A DNA stretch of 64,000 nucleotides, taken from positions 4,154,001 through 4,218,000 of the forward strand of contig NZ_JAFBCJ010000001.1 of NCBI RefSeq assembly GCF_016907675.1, written 5' to 3'. Within the stretch, counting starts at the first letter, position 1; the number at the start of each line of letters is the position of its first letter. Source of the stretch: Geodermatophilus bullaregiensis. Its GTDB lineage: Bacteria; Actinomycetota; Actinomycetes; Mycobacteriales; Geodermatophilaceae. Under the pieces are notes generated by a model. That model saw nothing but the letters and a program-made list of their open reading frames with translations, searched no databases and was not told where the DNA came from. Made by a program: the position numbers and the translations under genes. This document shows, piece by piece, positions 43,311 through 56,403 of this stretch.

Positions 43311-44854
43311 TGTCGGTCGCCACACCGCCGGTGCCCCTGACCGGAGCCACCGGCGGGCCGGCCACGGTGCCGCCGTTCGACCAGGTCGCCGTCCGGGTCG
43401 CCCCGGGCCAGGACCTCGTCGTCCGGCTGCCCGGGGTGCTCCTCGTCGTCGGCGTGACCACCCGGCCACCCGGCCCGAGCACGCCGCCGGCCAGGCCGGC
43501 GCTCGTCGGCTGGGGGCCGGCGCCGGTCCCCGTCGTCCCGGTCGCGACGCCGGCCGGGGACGCGCACGTCGGCGAGCTGGTCACGCTGTGCCGGCGGGTG
43601 TCGGCCGCCGGCAGCCGGGCACCGGGACGGCGGCTGCACGAGGAGCTGCGCAGCTGGCTGGGCACGCTCACCGACCCGCCGTCGTTCGCGGTCGCCGCGG
43701 CGACCGAGGACGGGCTGGCACTGGTCCTCGCCGGCGGCGGCAGCGCCGAGGTGCCCGACCTGGGCCTGCGGCTGACGCCCGCGGAGGGGGAGGAGCTCGA
43801 CAACGGGACGCTGGTCCTCGACCGGTTCGTCACCTGGCCGCCGGCCGCGCTGCACCTGTCGGCCGGCTCGACCGCCCGGACCGCGCCGCACCCGCTGGCC
43901 GACCTGGAGGGCGGTGCCGTCCCCGGGGCGGCCGCCGTGCTCTCCCCGGCCCCGGCGCCGTCGGTGAGCGGTGCGGTGCCGACGGGGACGACGCAGCTGC
44001 GGCTGCCCGCCCCGCACGCGCTGACGCCGCCGCCCCCGCCGCCCCCGCCACCGCCGCGGCCCGCGCGGCCGGCCGCGGGGACGGCGGTGACCGCGGGCCC
44101 GGCGCCGGCCGAGCCCGCGCACCCCGGTCCCGGGGACCACGCTCACGGGGACCACGGTCCCGGGGACCACGCCGGGCACGGCCACGACGACCACGACGGT
44201 CACCAGCACCCGGTCGCGGCCGAACCGGTTCCTCCCCCGCCGGCCGAGCTGCCGCCGCCGGAGAAGTCGACGCTGCTGTTCGGCGAGGTCGTCGAGCCGA
44301 TGCCGCCCCGGGAGCCACTGCCGACCGTGGGCGGCGAGGAGTCGGCGGCGGCCCCGGCCGCGGAACCCGGGGACGACCGCGCCTCGGTCAAGGGCATCCT
44401 CTGCAAGAACGGGCACCTCAACGACCCGCGAGCCGGCTTCTGCGCACTGTGCGGCATCCGCACCACGCAGCAGACCGCGGTGCTCGTGGAGGGACCGCGC
44501 CCACCGCTGGGGCTGCTGGTCTTCGACGACGGCGCCACGGTCAGCCTCGACATGGACTACCTGCTGGGCCGCGAGCCGGAGACCGACGAACGGGTCGCCT
44601 CCGGTCAGCTCCGGCCGCTGCTGGTGCTCGACCAGACCGGTGGCGTCAGCCGGCACCACGCCGAGATCCGCCTCGAGGGGTGGGACGTGCTGCTGGTCGA
44701 CACCGGCTCGGCCAACGGGACACTGGTCGCTCCGCGCGGGGCGCCCGGCTGGTCCTCGCTGGTGCCCGACCAGCCGGTCCGGCTGACCCCGGGCACCGCC
44801 GTCCGCATGGGCGGGCGGCAGTTCGCCTTCGAGTCGCCGCACGGCGGTTTCTGA
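43310..44854 (+). CDS. zinc-ribbon and FHA-domain protein
   Basis: 514 residues. An unassigned N-terminal domain (about 1-195), a long Pro-rich linker with a ten-proline run, a His/Asp-rich stretch (about 276-302), a zinc ribbon with CKNGHLNDPRAGFCALCG (about 364-381), and a C-terminal FHA domain (about 400-505) with LLGREPE, SRHHAEI and SANGTL, the phosphothreonine-binding residues. FHA domains read Thr phosphorylation, and two Ser/Thr kinases lie within 6 kb. The His-rich stretch may bind metal. Last gene of the three-gene operon. Confidence 0.82.
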   Translation: MSVATPPVPLTGATGGPATVPPFDQVAVRVAPGQDLVVRLPGVLLVVGVTTRPPGPSTPPARPALVGWGPAPVPVVPVATPAGDAHVGELVTLCRRVSAAGSRAPGRRLHEELRSWLGTLTDPPSFAVAAATEDGLALVLAGGGSAEVPDLGLRLTPAEGEELDNGTLVLDRFVTWPPAALHLSAGSTARTAPHPLADLEGGAVPGAAAVLSPAPAPSVSGAVPTGTTQLRLPAPHALTPPPPPPPPPPRPARPAAGTAVTAGPAPAEPAHPGPGDHAHGDHGPGDHAGHGHDDHDGHQHPVAAEPVPPPPAELPPPEKSTLLFGEVVEPMPPREPLPTVGGEESAAAPAAEPGDDRASVKGILCKNGHLNDPRAGFCALCGIRTTQQTAVLVEGPRPPLGLLVFDDGATVSLDMDYLLGREPETDERVASGQLRPLLVLDQTGGVSRHHAEIRLEGWDVLLVDTGSANGTLVAPRGAPGWSSLVPDQPVRLTPGTAVRMGGRQFAFESPHGGF

Positions 44855-44872
44855 GGCCCCACCGCACCACCC

Positions 44873-44906
44873 GGCGCCCGCCTCCCCGATCCGGGAGGCG
44901 GGCGCC
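44873..44906 (+). terminator. terminator of the FHA operon
   Basis: Perfect 14-bp stem GGCGCCCGCCTCCC (44873-44886) with 44893-44906, 6-base loop, 19 bases after the stop. Confidence 0.75.
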
Positions 44907-45042
44907 GCCGGTGTGTCCGGGCCCGGCCCGGCGGGGGAGCAGTCCTCCCGGACGGCGGGCCCGGACGGCCGGCCCTCGACGACGGAGCGCCGCACGCTGG
45001 AGCCCGCGGTCCCACGGACGGGGACGCGGGCTCCGGCGCCGG

Positions 45043-45089
45043 GGAGGGGAGGTCAGACCGCCCCGTGGAGGGGAGGTCAGACCGCCCCG
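45043..45089. repeat. two tandem 23-bp copies at the antiporter stop codon
   Basis: GGAGGGGAGGTCAGACCGCC (first 20 bases of each) at 45043 and again at 45067, period 24. Copy 2 contains the TGA of the minus-strand antiporter gene; copy 1 lies just past it. Confidence 0.8.
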
Positions 45090-47203
45090 GGGCGTGCCGC
45101 GGTGAGACCGGCCAGCGTCTCGTCCATGTCGCGGTCGCTGTCGGCCGTGCCGGCGTGCACCAGCAGGATCGGCGTCAGGTCGTCCGCGGCGGGGACGGCG
45201 CCGGCGCCGGCGGGGGCCACCAGCAGGGCCGGCAACGTCTCGGTCTCCGCGGCCACCTGGACGCCGGCCTTGCGCAGGGAGTCGGCGACCGTGCCCAGGC
45301 GGCGCCCGGCCCGCCGTCCCTCGCCGGCGCGCAACTGCAGCGGCACGGCGCGGCCGAGGGCGGCGTGGGCGGCCAGTCGCAGCGCGGCGCGGCCGTCGGC
45401 GTCGCCGTCCTGCACCACCGCGACCGGGCCGGCCGGGCGCAGACCGACCTCGCCCAGCTCGCCCGAGACGACCACCACCGAGCCCTGCAGCGACGACGGC
45501 CACGGGGTGCCCGGGCCGTCGTCCGCGGCGGCGTGCGCGCCTTCGGCGATGCCCCAGCCGCTGCGCACGAGCACCACGTCGGCCTGGCTGCTGCCGGCGA
45601 GGTCGGTGACCTCGGCCCAGGGGTCCTCGCTGAACCGGGAGGCCACCGACGCCTTGAGGCCGCGGGCCTCCACCTGCCGGGCCAGGGTGCGCAGCTGCCC
45701 GGCCGCGGTCGCCATGAGCTCCAGGTCGGCGCCGAGACCGCTGGCCACCTCGGGCTTCGGCCGCGACCGGCGCACCACCCGCGTGAGCAGGACCTGTGCC
45801 GGCTCCTCACGGCCGACGAGGTCGCAGGCCAGGTCGACCAGGCCGGCGTCCCGCTCGGGGTCGTCGACGACGACCACGACGGTGTACGCGTCGGTCAGAC
45901 CCATCGCGGCCCGCTCGGCGGCGGCGATGTCCCGCTGCAGGATGCGCGTCGGGTAGACGAGGTGCAGCAGGGGTGAGGTCATGACCGTGGTGACCACCGC
46001 CATGATCACCATGAGCGTGAACACCGTGTCGTCCAGCACGCCGTTCTCGCGGCCGAGGTTGAGGATCACCAGCTCGGTCAGCCCGCGTGTGTTCATCAGG
46101 GTCGCGAGTGCGGTGGCCTGTCGCCGGGGCACCCGCTGCGCCCGTGCGGCGGCGAACGCGCCGATGAACTTGCCCGAGATCGCGACCAGCAGGATCAGTC
46201 CCAGCTCGCCCAGGCCGGTCAGGTCGATCGCGCCGATGTCGACGTTGAGGCCCGTGACCACGAAGAAGACCGGCAGCAGCAGCAGGACGCTGACCTGTTC
46301 GAGCCGGTCGATGATCTCGTGGTTGAGCGCGCCGGCGCCCTGCCGCGGCATGACGACCCCGAAGACGAACGCCCCGAAGATGAAGTGGATGCCGATCTGC
46401 TCGGTCACCCACGAGCTGCCGAGGATGCCGATGAGGACCAGCGCGAGCATCTCCGGGGTCAGCTGGCCGAAGCGCTCGTAGCGGGCGACGAGCAGCTTCA
46501 ACAGCGGCCGTACGACCAGGAACATCACCAGGGCGAAGACCACCGACCACAGGAGGATCTGGAAGACGCCGCCGACCGAGCCGGCCGTCACCACGGCGAC
46601 GACGACGGCGAGCAGCGCCCAGGCGAGGACGTCGTCGACCGCCGCGCACGCCAGCGCCAGGACACCTGTCGGGATCCGGTGCATCTGCCGCTCGGCGAGG
46701 ATGCGCGCCAGCACCGGGAACGCGGTGATCGACATCGCCACGCCCATGAACAGCGCGAAGCCGGCGAAGGAGATCGGCTTCGTGGTGCCGTCCTCGTTGG
46801 TGAAGACGTCGTGCGCCGTGTGCAGGTAGGTGGCCAGGAGCACCCCGAGCGCGAAGGGCAGCACGATCGAGGCGACCGACACCGAGACGGCGATCCGCTC
46901 CCGGCCGCGGATGAACGACAGGTCCACCTCGAGCCCGACCAGGAACATGAACAGCACCAGGCCGAGCTGGGCGAGCACGTTGAGGAACGGGCGGACGTCT
47001 GGGGGGAACAGCGCCGTGTCGAGGTCGCCGGGCAGGGCGCCCAGCAGCGTGGGACCGAGCAGGATCCCGGCGATGATCTCGCCCATGACGGCGGGCTGGC
47101 CGACCTTCACGGCCAGTCTGCCCATGAGGCGGGCGATGACCATGATGACCGCCAGGTCGAGGAACACGTAGGCGGTGATCTCGGGGATCGAGTGGGGTTC
47201 CAC
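45077..47203 (-). CDS. CPA2-type cation:proton antiporter with stress-protein-like C-terminus
   Basis: 708 residues. About 12-13 membrane segments (about 10-410) with the Na+/H+ exchanger pattern: GQPAVMGEIIAGILLGPTLLG, FLVGLEVDL, CAAVDDVLAWALLA (the paired Asp-Asp ion site) and LMNTRGLTELVILNLG. The C-terminal ~280 residues are cytoplasmic, with two universal-stress-protein-like halves (VVVVVDDPERDAGLVDLA, ADVVLVRSGWG). KefB/NapA-like; likely pH or potassium homeostasis. ATG 47203. The terminal TGA lies in a duplicated 23-bp repeat. Confidence 0.88.
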   Translation of the reverse strand: MEPHSIPEITAYVFLDLAVIMVIARLMGRLAVKVGQPAVMGEIIAGILLGPTLLGALPGDLDTALFPPDVRPFLNVLAQLGLVLFMFLVGLEVDLSFIRGRERIAVSVSVASIVLPFALGVLLATYLHTAHDVFTNEDGTTKPISFAGFALFMGVAMSITAFPVLARILAERQMHRIPTGVLALACAAVDDVLAWALLAVVVAVVTAGSVGGVFQILLWSVVFALVMFLVVRPLLKLLVARYERFGQLTPEMLALVLIGILGSSWVTEQIGIHFIFGAFVFGVVMPRQGAGALNHEIIDRLEQVSVLLLLPVFFVVTGLNVDIGAIDLTGLGELGLILLVAISGKFIGAFAAARAQRVPRRQATALATLMNTRGLTELVILNLGRENGVLDDTVFTLMVIMAVVTTVMTSPLLHLVYPTRILQRDIAAAERAAMGLTDAYTVVVVVDDPERDAGLVDLACDLVGREEPAQVLLTRVVRRSRPKPEVASGLGADLELMATAAGQLRTLARQVEARGLKASVASRFSEDPWAEVTDLAGSSQADVVLVRSGWGIAEGAHAAADDGPGTPWPSSLQGSVVVVSGELGEVGLRPAGPVAVVQDGDADGRAALRLAAHAALGRAVPLQLRAGEGRRAGRRLGTVADSLRKAGVQVAAETETLPALLVAPAGAGAVPAADDLTPILLVHAGTADSDRDMDETLAGLTAARPGAV

Positions 47204-47436
47204 GACGGCTCCGGGAGGCGCGGCCGGGTCCGTGCTGCGGAGCCCGGGTGGGGATGGAGGGCGCGAGGCCGGGCGCGGATGCTAGCGGCGCCGGACGCCA
47301 CGCAGGGCCCTTCCGAGCGCGGGACGACGGCAGGCGCGAACGGGTTCCCGGAGGGCCGCCGTCCCGGCACACTGACGCGCTGCCGCACCGCGGCGTCCCG
47401 GCCGGTCCGGGGTGGGAACAGCTCAGGAGGACGTGG

Positions 47437-48282
47437 ATGGATGCCGTCGGCCTGGTGGGCGCGGCGCCCGCCAACATCGCGGACTACCAGGTGGTCCGGG
47501 TGCTGGGTGAGGGCAACAACGGCCGCTTCTACCTGGCCCGCCCCCCGGCTCGCCTCGGCCTGCCCGACGAGTACGTCGCGGTCAAGGTCTTCACCGGCAG
47601 CCACAGCGAGCAGGCCTACGAGCGGGGGGTGCGGGAGCTGCGCGCCTTCGCCCAGGTGGCCTCGCCCTACCTGGTGCGGGTCTACGACGCCGTGCTGCAG
47701 GACAGCTTCCTGTACGCCATGGAGTACTGCCCGCTCGGCTCGCTGGCCGCCCCGGCCCGGCCGCTGAGCCGCGGCGAGGTGCTGCGCGCGGTCGCCCACG
47801 CCGCCCACGCCGCGCACGCGCTGCACGAGGCCGGTCTCACCCACGGGGACGTCAAGCCGGCCAACATCCTGCTCACCGAGGAGGGCGGCAAGCTCTCCGA
47901 CCTCGGCCTGGCCCGCTACCTCGCCCCGGGCGTCACGCTGACCGGGATGGCCAGCGCCGCCTCGGTCGAGTACCTCGACCCGGCGCTGCTGCGCGGTGAG
48001 CGGCCCTCGCGGGCCACCGAGGTCTTCGCGCTCGGTGCCACCCTCAACCGGGCGCTCACCGGCACCGGGCTCTACGGCGAGCTGCCCGACGGCGAGCCGC
48101 TGCTGGCCATCCGCCGGGTCATGAGCGCCGAGCCGGCGATCAGCCCGGGGCTCACCGACGAGGAGGCGGCGCTGGTCTCCGCGTGCCTGGCCCCGGTCGG
48201 GCAGCGGCCGACCACGGCCGAGCAGGTGGCCACCCGGCTCGACCGGATGGCCGCCGCGGCCCTGGGCGCCGCCCGGGTCTGA
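47437..48282 (+). CDS. soluble serine/threonine protein kinase
   Basis: 281 residues, kinase domain only. Gly-rich loop VLGEGNNGRFYLA, Lys in YVAVKVF, Glu in RGVRELRAF, catalytic loop HGDVKPANILL (Gly in place of Arg, so a non-RD kinase) and SDLGLA in place of DFG. The catalytic Asp and Asn are kept, so it is probably active. No membrane helix or sensor domain. ATG 47437 has AGGAGG upstream. It lies 233 bp from the divergent antiporter gene; the FHA protein nearby is a possible partner. Confidence 0.85.
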   Translation: MDAVGLVGAAPANIADYQVVRVLGEGNNGRFYLARPPARLGLPDEYVAVKVFTGSHSEQAYERGVRELRAFAQVASPYLVRVYDAVLQDSFLYAMEYCPLGSLAAPARPLSRGEVLRAVAHAAHAAHALHEAGLTHGDVKPANILLTEEGGKLSDLGLARYLAPGVTLTGMASAASVEYLDPALLRGERPSRATEVFALGATLNRALTGTGLYGELPDGEPLLAIRRVMSAEPAISPGLTDEEAALVSACLAPVGQRPTTAEQVATRLDRMAAAALGAARV

Positions 48283-48297
48283 CCGGCGCACGGACGA

Positions 48298-48341
48298 CGA
48301 CGGGCCCCGCTCCTCCCGGCCGGGAGGAGCGGGGCCCGTCG
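48298..48341. terminator. strong bidirectional terminator between two kinase genes
   Basis: 44-bp perfect palindrome, arms 48298-48319 and 48320-48341 (CGACGGGCCCCGCTCCTCCC begins the left arm). One of the longest perfect inverted repeats in the window. Confidence 0.88.
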
Positions 48342-48348
48342 CGTGTGC

Positions 48349-50208
<1,860 letters not shown>

Positions 50209-50441
50209 CGGTGTTCCTCCGTGTGCCGCGGCCCCGGGCGCTCGTCGGGGCCGGCGCCGGGTGCGGGTCGTCGGCGGAGTCTAGGGACGGCGACCGACCC
50301 CGGCCAGCGCCTCAGGCGCGGCGCGTGCACCTGCCCGCCGGGCAGCCGGCGACGGCGGCGCGCAGAGTGGACGGCTGTGCGGAGACGACGACCCGACGGC
50401 CCCCCGCCCCGGCGCGGCCCGGCGCACCCCGGCGAGGTGCG

Positions 50442-50717
50442 GTGTTCGCGGTGACCCGGCTGCGCGTGTCCCCGGACGACGCCGCGGAGCTGCGAACCGC
50501 CGTCGACGGGCTGCTGGCCGTCCTCGCCACCCGGCCCGGCTGGCGCGGCGGCGAGGTGGGGCAGGCCGCCGACGACCCGTCCCTGTGGGCGCTGGTCACC
50601 CGCTGGGACGGGGTCGGTGCCTATCGCCGCGCGCTGTCGGCCGCCGAGGTGAAGATCGCCGGGGCGCCGGTGTGGGTGCACGCGCTCGACGAGCCCGGGG
50701 CCTACCTCCCGGGATGA
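50442..50717 (+). CDS. ABM-like small protein
   Basis: 91 residues: [54 protein letters not shown], then a C-terminal [14 protein letters not shown]. The strand-helix-strand pattern and conserved Trp fit the dimeric alpha/beta ABM fold. GTG 50442 with GAGG just upstream; the frame is open further upstream but with non-coding composition. Found upstream of glyS in related genomes from memory; function unknown. Confidence 0.7.
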   Translation: MFAVTRLRVSPDDAAELRTAVDGLLAVLATRPGWRGGEVGQAADDPSLWALVTRWDGVGAYRRALSAAEVKIAGAPVWVHALDEPGAYLPG

Positions 50718-50825
50718 GGCCCTGCGCCCGGGGTGAGGCCCTGCGCGGTCTCGGGGCTGGGGGCGGGCCCGACGGGTGCGTAGCCTGCGTCGGACAGGGA
50801 TCCGGCAGCCGGGAGGACGGGCGCG

Positions 50826-51881
50826 ATGAGCCAGCCGCCGCAGGACGACGGGACGCCGGTCGACCGCACCCGCGAGCTGCACCTGCCCCCGGTGCCCGGC
50901 CGGCCGGTGCCGCCGTCCCCGTCGCAGCTGCCGCCCGACCAGCCGACCGACCGGATGCCCGGGCCGCCCGACCAGCGCACGCCGACCCTGCGGGTGGACG
51001 CGGTCGGCGGCCAGCCCGGAGTCCCCGGCGGCCGGCCCGGCGGGGCGGGCACCGGCTCGTTCCCCGGCCAGCCCGGCCCGTACGGCCCCGGCTCCGGACA
51101 GCCCGGCCCGTACGGCCCCGGCGGGCAGCCTGGCTGGGGCGGGCCCGGCCCTGGCTACGGCCCGCCGGGGACCGGCTACGGCGGCCCCGCGTACGGGCAG
51201 CCCGGCTCCGGACCGCCCGGCTCCGGACCGCCCGGCTTCGGCCCCCCGGGGCAGCCGCCCTACGGCGCGCCCGGGTACGGCGCCCCGCCGCCGCGGAAGA
51301 AGCGCCGCGGCCTGCTGGTCGGGCTCCTCGTCGCCCTGGTCCTCCTGCTGGTCGGCGGCGGCGTGCTGGCCGCCGTGCTGCTCGGTCGCGACGACTCCGG
51401 CGCCGACGTCGCCGCGCCGTCGTCGGCGACCGCGACCGCGACCGCCCCGCCGTCCTCGTCCGGCTCGGCGAGTTCGTCGTCCACCTCCTCCTCGCCCGGG
51501 TCGTCCGGCGGGGGCTTCGGCGGCGGCGCGGCCACGCCGAGCGGCGGCGACAGCGGCGGGCCGCTGAACGTGCCCGACAGCCCGGAGGTCGCCGCCGGCT
51601 GGGTGCAGTCGCTGGTCGACGGCGAGGCCGACGCCGCCTACGCCGACCTGTGCACCGGCGGGCAGGCCCAGATCCCGGACCCCGCCGCGCTGCAGGCGGA
51701 CTTCGAGACCTTCCTCGGCGGGCGCATCGCCGAGGGCCGGGCCATCGACGCGGCTCCCGTCGGGGACGTCGACGAGGTCGTCTTCGCGGTGACGCTCGAG
51801 AACGGCGCGGCGCGCGAGTTCGTCGTCACGGTGGTCGCCGAGGGGGGCCGGCCCGCCGTCTGCGGCTACACCTCGGCCTGA
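50826..51881 (+). CDS. Pro/Gly-rich membrane-anchored protein
   Basis: 351 residues. About 160 N-terminal residues are Pro/Gly/Tyr-rich with short repeats (PYGPG, GSGPPG), followed by PPPRKKRRG and one membrane helix (about 160-182), a Ser/Thr-rich linker and a ~110-residue extracellular DUF4878-like domain ([32 protein letters not shown]) with two cysteines that may pair. Resembles actinobacterial proteins with cytoplasmic disordered tails and an extracytoplasmic lumazine/NTF2-like domain. Function unknown. GTG/ATG 50826. Confidence 0.72.
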   Translation: MSQPPQDDGTPVDRTRELHLPPVPGRPVPPSPSQLPPDQPTDRMPGPPDQRTPTLRVDAVGGQPGVPGGRPGGAGTGSFPGQPGPYGPGSGQPGPYGPGGQPGWGGPGPGYGPPGTGYGGPAYGQPGSGPPGSGPPGFGPPGQPPYGAPGYGAPPPRKKRRGLLVGLLVALVLLLVGGGVLAAVLLGRDDSGADVAAPSSATATATAPPSSSGSASSSSTSSSPGSSGGGFGGGAATPSGGDSGGPLNVPDSPEVAAGWVQSLVDGEADAAYADLCTGGQAQIPDPAALQADFETFLGGRIAEGRAIDAAPVGDVDEVVFAVTLENGAAREFVVTVVAEGGRPAVCGYTSA

Positions 51882-51979
51882 GCGGACCGGCCCGAGCGGA
51901 CCGGTCGGGGGGCGCCGGCAGGCCGACTACCGTGGGCAGGTCAACTCGCCGACCGCCAGCCGGATGGAGCCCCCAGCCC

Positions 51980-53398
<1,419 letters not shown>

Positions 53399-53405
53399 CC
53401 GGGCA

Positions 53406-53440
53406 GTTCCGCGGAGGTGCCCCGTGCACCTCCGCGGAAC
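53406..53440. terminator. hairpin after glyS, inside the 3' end of the GT9 gene
   Basis: Perfect 15-bp inverted repeat 53406-53420 with 53426-53440, loop CCCGT. Eight bases after the glyS stop. It is translated as part of the antisense GT9 C-terminus. Confidence 0.75.
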
Positions 53441-54669
53441 CGCACCGCGGCGTGCACCGCGGGGCCGGGGTGCTGCAGCAGGTCCAGGGCGGCGGCCAGC
53501 ACGGTCGCGACCGGGATCCCGGCGACCAGTGACCGGTCGTGCCCGCAGCGCCCCCAGCGCTGGTCGGCGCCGCAGGCGGGGCAGTCGGTGGCGGCCGAGA
53601 CGGCGACGCGGTGCCGCCGGCGGGTCAGCGGCCCGGCGTTGAGCAGGTTGCGCTCCAGGAAGACGCCGACCGTCGCCGTCCCGACCGCCTCGGCGAGGTG
53701 CCGCGGCCCGGAGTCGTTGGCGACCACCAGCCGGCAGCGGGCGAGGACGCCGGCCAGCGCGCCCAGCGGCAGCCGGCCGACGAGGTCGAGCAGGGGAGCC
53801 GCCGCCGCCGCGCGGATGGCGTCGGCCGTGCGCCGGTCGGCGTCGCCCGCGCCGACGAGCACCACCCGAGTCCCCTCGCCGGCCAGGGCATCGGCGAGCG
53901 CGGCGAAGTGCTCGGCCGGCCACCGGCGCCGCGGGTCCTGGGCGCCGGGGTGCAGCGCCACCAGCGGCTCGGGCCCGGGCGGCAGGACGCCGTCGGCCGC
54001 CGCGGCATCCTCCGGGGTGACCGCCAGGCGCGGCTCGAGCGTCGTCGGCACCGCGCCGACCAGGCCGGCGACCTCCAGGCAGCGCAGCACCTCGTGCTGG
54101 TCGGAGCAGTAGGGGAGCCAGCGGTCCAGCGGCGGGGCGCCGACGTCGCGGGCGCCGGCGGTCACCCGGGCCCCGAGGGCGGCGACGAACGGGTTGGAGT
54201 TGCCGCCCCCGCCGTGCAGCTGCAGCGCCAGGTCGTAGCCCTCGTCGCGCTGGCCGGAGAGGAACTCGTGCACCTCGGCGCCGTCGCGGGAGGCTCCCGG
54301 GGCGTCCCGTACGCCGGGCCACGGCGGGACGACGACCACCCGGTCCCACGGGCCCGGGCGCCCGGCGAGCAGCTCCGGGTGCCAAGGCGCGCCCAGGTAG
54401 GTGATCTCGGCGTCGGGGTAGGCCGCCCGGAGCGCGGCCAGCGCCGGCAGCGTCAGCACCAGGTCCCCGAGCCAGTTGGCCCGCAGGACGGCGATCCGCT
54501 CGACGCCGGGGACGAGCGCGCCCGCGGGCGACAGCGGAGCGGACCTCGGCACGCGTGCTCCTGGGCTCGGGGGCGGGAGCACCCCCTGCCCAGCGCGGAC
54601 GCCGTCCATGCGGCGGGCCCTCCCGCGGGTGACCACGGACACCGGTTGCGGCCACCTACCCTGGACGGC

Positions 54670-55824
54670 GTGACGAGCACCCTGGCGCCGGCGGTCGCCC
54701 CGCTGCGGCTCGGGCCGCTCACCGTGGACCCCGCGGTCGTGCTCGCGCCGATGGCCGGCATCACCAACCCGGCGTTCCGCACGCTGTGCCGGGAGTTCGG
54801 GGCGGGCCTCTACGTCTGCGAGATGATCACCACGCGGGCGCTGGTCGAGCGCAACGAGAAGACGCTGCGGATGATCCGGGCGACGCCCGAGGAGGCGGCG
54901 GCCGGCTTCTCGGTGCAGCTCTACGGCGTCGACCCGGCCACCGTCGGGCGGGCGGTGGAGATGCTCGTCGACGAGGAGGTCGCCGGCACCCGCCCGGCGC
55001 ACGTCGACCTGAACTTCGGGTGCCCGGTGCCCAAGGTGACCCGCAGGGGCGGCGGCTCGGCGCTGCCCTGGCGGCGGGTGCTCCTGCGCGACATCGTCCG
55101 CGCCGCCGTGCGGGCGGCCGGCGACGTGCCGGTGACCGTCAAGACCCGCATCGGCATCGACGCCGACCACGTCACCTACCTCGACGCCGGGCGGATCGCC
55201 CAGGACGAGGGCGCCGCCGCGATCACCCTGCACGGCCGCACCGCCGACCAGCTCTACAGCGGCACCGCCGACTGGGCGCCGATCGCCCGGCTGGTCGAGG
55301 CCGTCGACATCCCGGTGCTCGGCAACGGCGACGTCTGGGAGGCCGACGACGCCCTGCGGCTCGTCGCACGGACCGGGTGTGCCGGCGTCGTCATCGGGCG
55401 GGGGTGCCTGGGCCGCCCGTGGCTGTTCGGCGACCTGGCCGCCGCCTTCGCCGGGGAGTCGCGCCGCGCGCTGCCCACCCTGCGCGAGGTGGCCGCGGTC
55501 ATGTACCGGCACGCCGCGCTGCTGAGCGAGGGGCAGGGTGAGCTGCACGGCTGCACCGACTTCCGCAAGCACGTGGCCTGGTACCTCAAGGGGTTCTCGG
55601 TCGGCTCCGAGGTCCGCCGGGCGCTGGCCATGGTCAGCTCCCTCGACGAGCTGGCCGGACTGCTCGACCGGATCGAGGACCAGCCCTACCCGGCGGCGGT
55701 CCTCGGCGGGCCCCGCGGCCGCACCAGCAGCCCGCGCCCGGTGGCCCTCCCCGAGGGCTGGCTGGCCGACCGCGACGACCCCCGCCCGCCGGCTGGCGCG
55801 GAGCTGGGGACGAGCGGCGGATGA
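54670..55824 (+). CDS. dusB: tRNA-dihydrouridine synthase, DusB-like
   Basis: FMN enzyme reducing uridine in tRNA D loops. 384 residues: VVLAPMAGITNPAFRTLCRE, VDLNFGCPVPKVTRRGGGSA (active-site Cys), VTVKTRIGID, ITLHGRTADQLYSG and NGDVWEADDA...VVIGRGCLGRPWLF. GTG 54670 with a TACCCT box 7 bases upstream suggests leaderless transcription. Divergent from the glycosyltransferase gene (60 bp). Confidence 0.93.
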   Translation: MTSTLAPAVAPLRLGPLTVDPAVVLAPMAGITNPAFRTLCREFGAGLYVCEMITTRALVERNEKTLRMIRATPEEAAAGFSVQLYGVDPATVGRAVEMLVDEEVAGTRPAHVDLNFGCPVPKVTRRGGGSALPWRRVLLRDIVRAAVRAAGDVPVTVKTRIGIDADHVTYLDAGRIAQDEGAAAITLHGRTADQLYSGTADWAPIARLVEAVDIPVLGNGDVWEADDALRLVARTGCAGVVIGRGCLGRPWLFGDLAAAFAGESRRALPTLREVAAVMYRHAALLSEGQGELHGCTDFRKHVAWYLKGFSVGSEVRRALAMVSSLDELAGLLDRIEDQPYPAAVLGGPRGRTSSPRPVALPEGWLADRDDPRPPAGAELGTSGG

Positions 55825-56276
55825 GCGGCGCGTACCTCTACGACGAGGACCCGGAGGCGCTGCACACCGGTACACCGCGGCGCCGTCGGGGTCTGCTGCT
55901 GGGCGTCTTCGGCGGCACGGTGGTGGTCGGCGTGGCCGCGGTGGTCGCCCTCCCGCTGGTCAAGGGCAGCGGGGAGGAGCAGGCCCGGGAGGTGGTCGGC
56001 GTCTTCCTCGCCGCTCTCGAGGCGGGGGACACCGAGACCGCCGGCGGGCTGCTGTGCCAGTCCGAGCGCGAGCGCGGCGCGGCCGAGGAGACCGCCGCCG
56101 GGTACGCGCAGCCCGGGACCGCGCGGATCGAGGAGGTCACCGCCGGCGAGGTCGACGGCACGGCCGCCCAGCAGGTCCTCGTCCGGTGGGACGACGGCGG
56201 CACGAGCACCGAGACGACGGTGAGCGTGGTGCTCGAGGACGGCCCGAGGGTCTGCGGCTCCACCCCCGCCGGCTGA
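55821..56276 (+). CDS. small membrane-anchored protein of unknown function
   Basis: 151 residues: a short cytoplasmic part with PRRRRG, one membrane helix (about 25-47), and a ~100-residue extracytoplasmic NTF2/DUF4878-like domain (GEEQAREVVGVFLAALEAGD, LLCQSE, VLEDGPRVCGS) with two cysteines. Similar in plan to the larger protein at 50826-51881. ATG overlaps the dusB stop (ATGA). Confidence 0.72.
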   Translation: MSGAYLYDEDPEALHTGTPRRRRGLLLGVFGGTVVVGVAAVVALPLVKGSGEEQAREVVGVFLAALEAGDTETAGGLLCQSERERGAAEETAAGYAQPGTARIEEVTAGEVDGTAAQQVLVRWDDGGTSTETTVSVVLEDGPRVCGSTPAG

Positions 56277-56403
56277 CCGCGGGGCCCGCGGTCCCGGCGC
56301 CAGCGAGCCGCGCCGGGATCCCTTCTCGCCCCGGTCGGCGGCTGCCACGATGTGCGCCGCCCCCGACCGGAGGTCCAGCGGGGCCTGCTCGAGAGGAACC
56401 ACG

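Noticed and set aside
51060-51290. satellite or CRISPR repeat
   Set aside because: Irregular Pro/Gly/Tyr codon repeats within the protein at 50826-51881.
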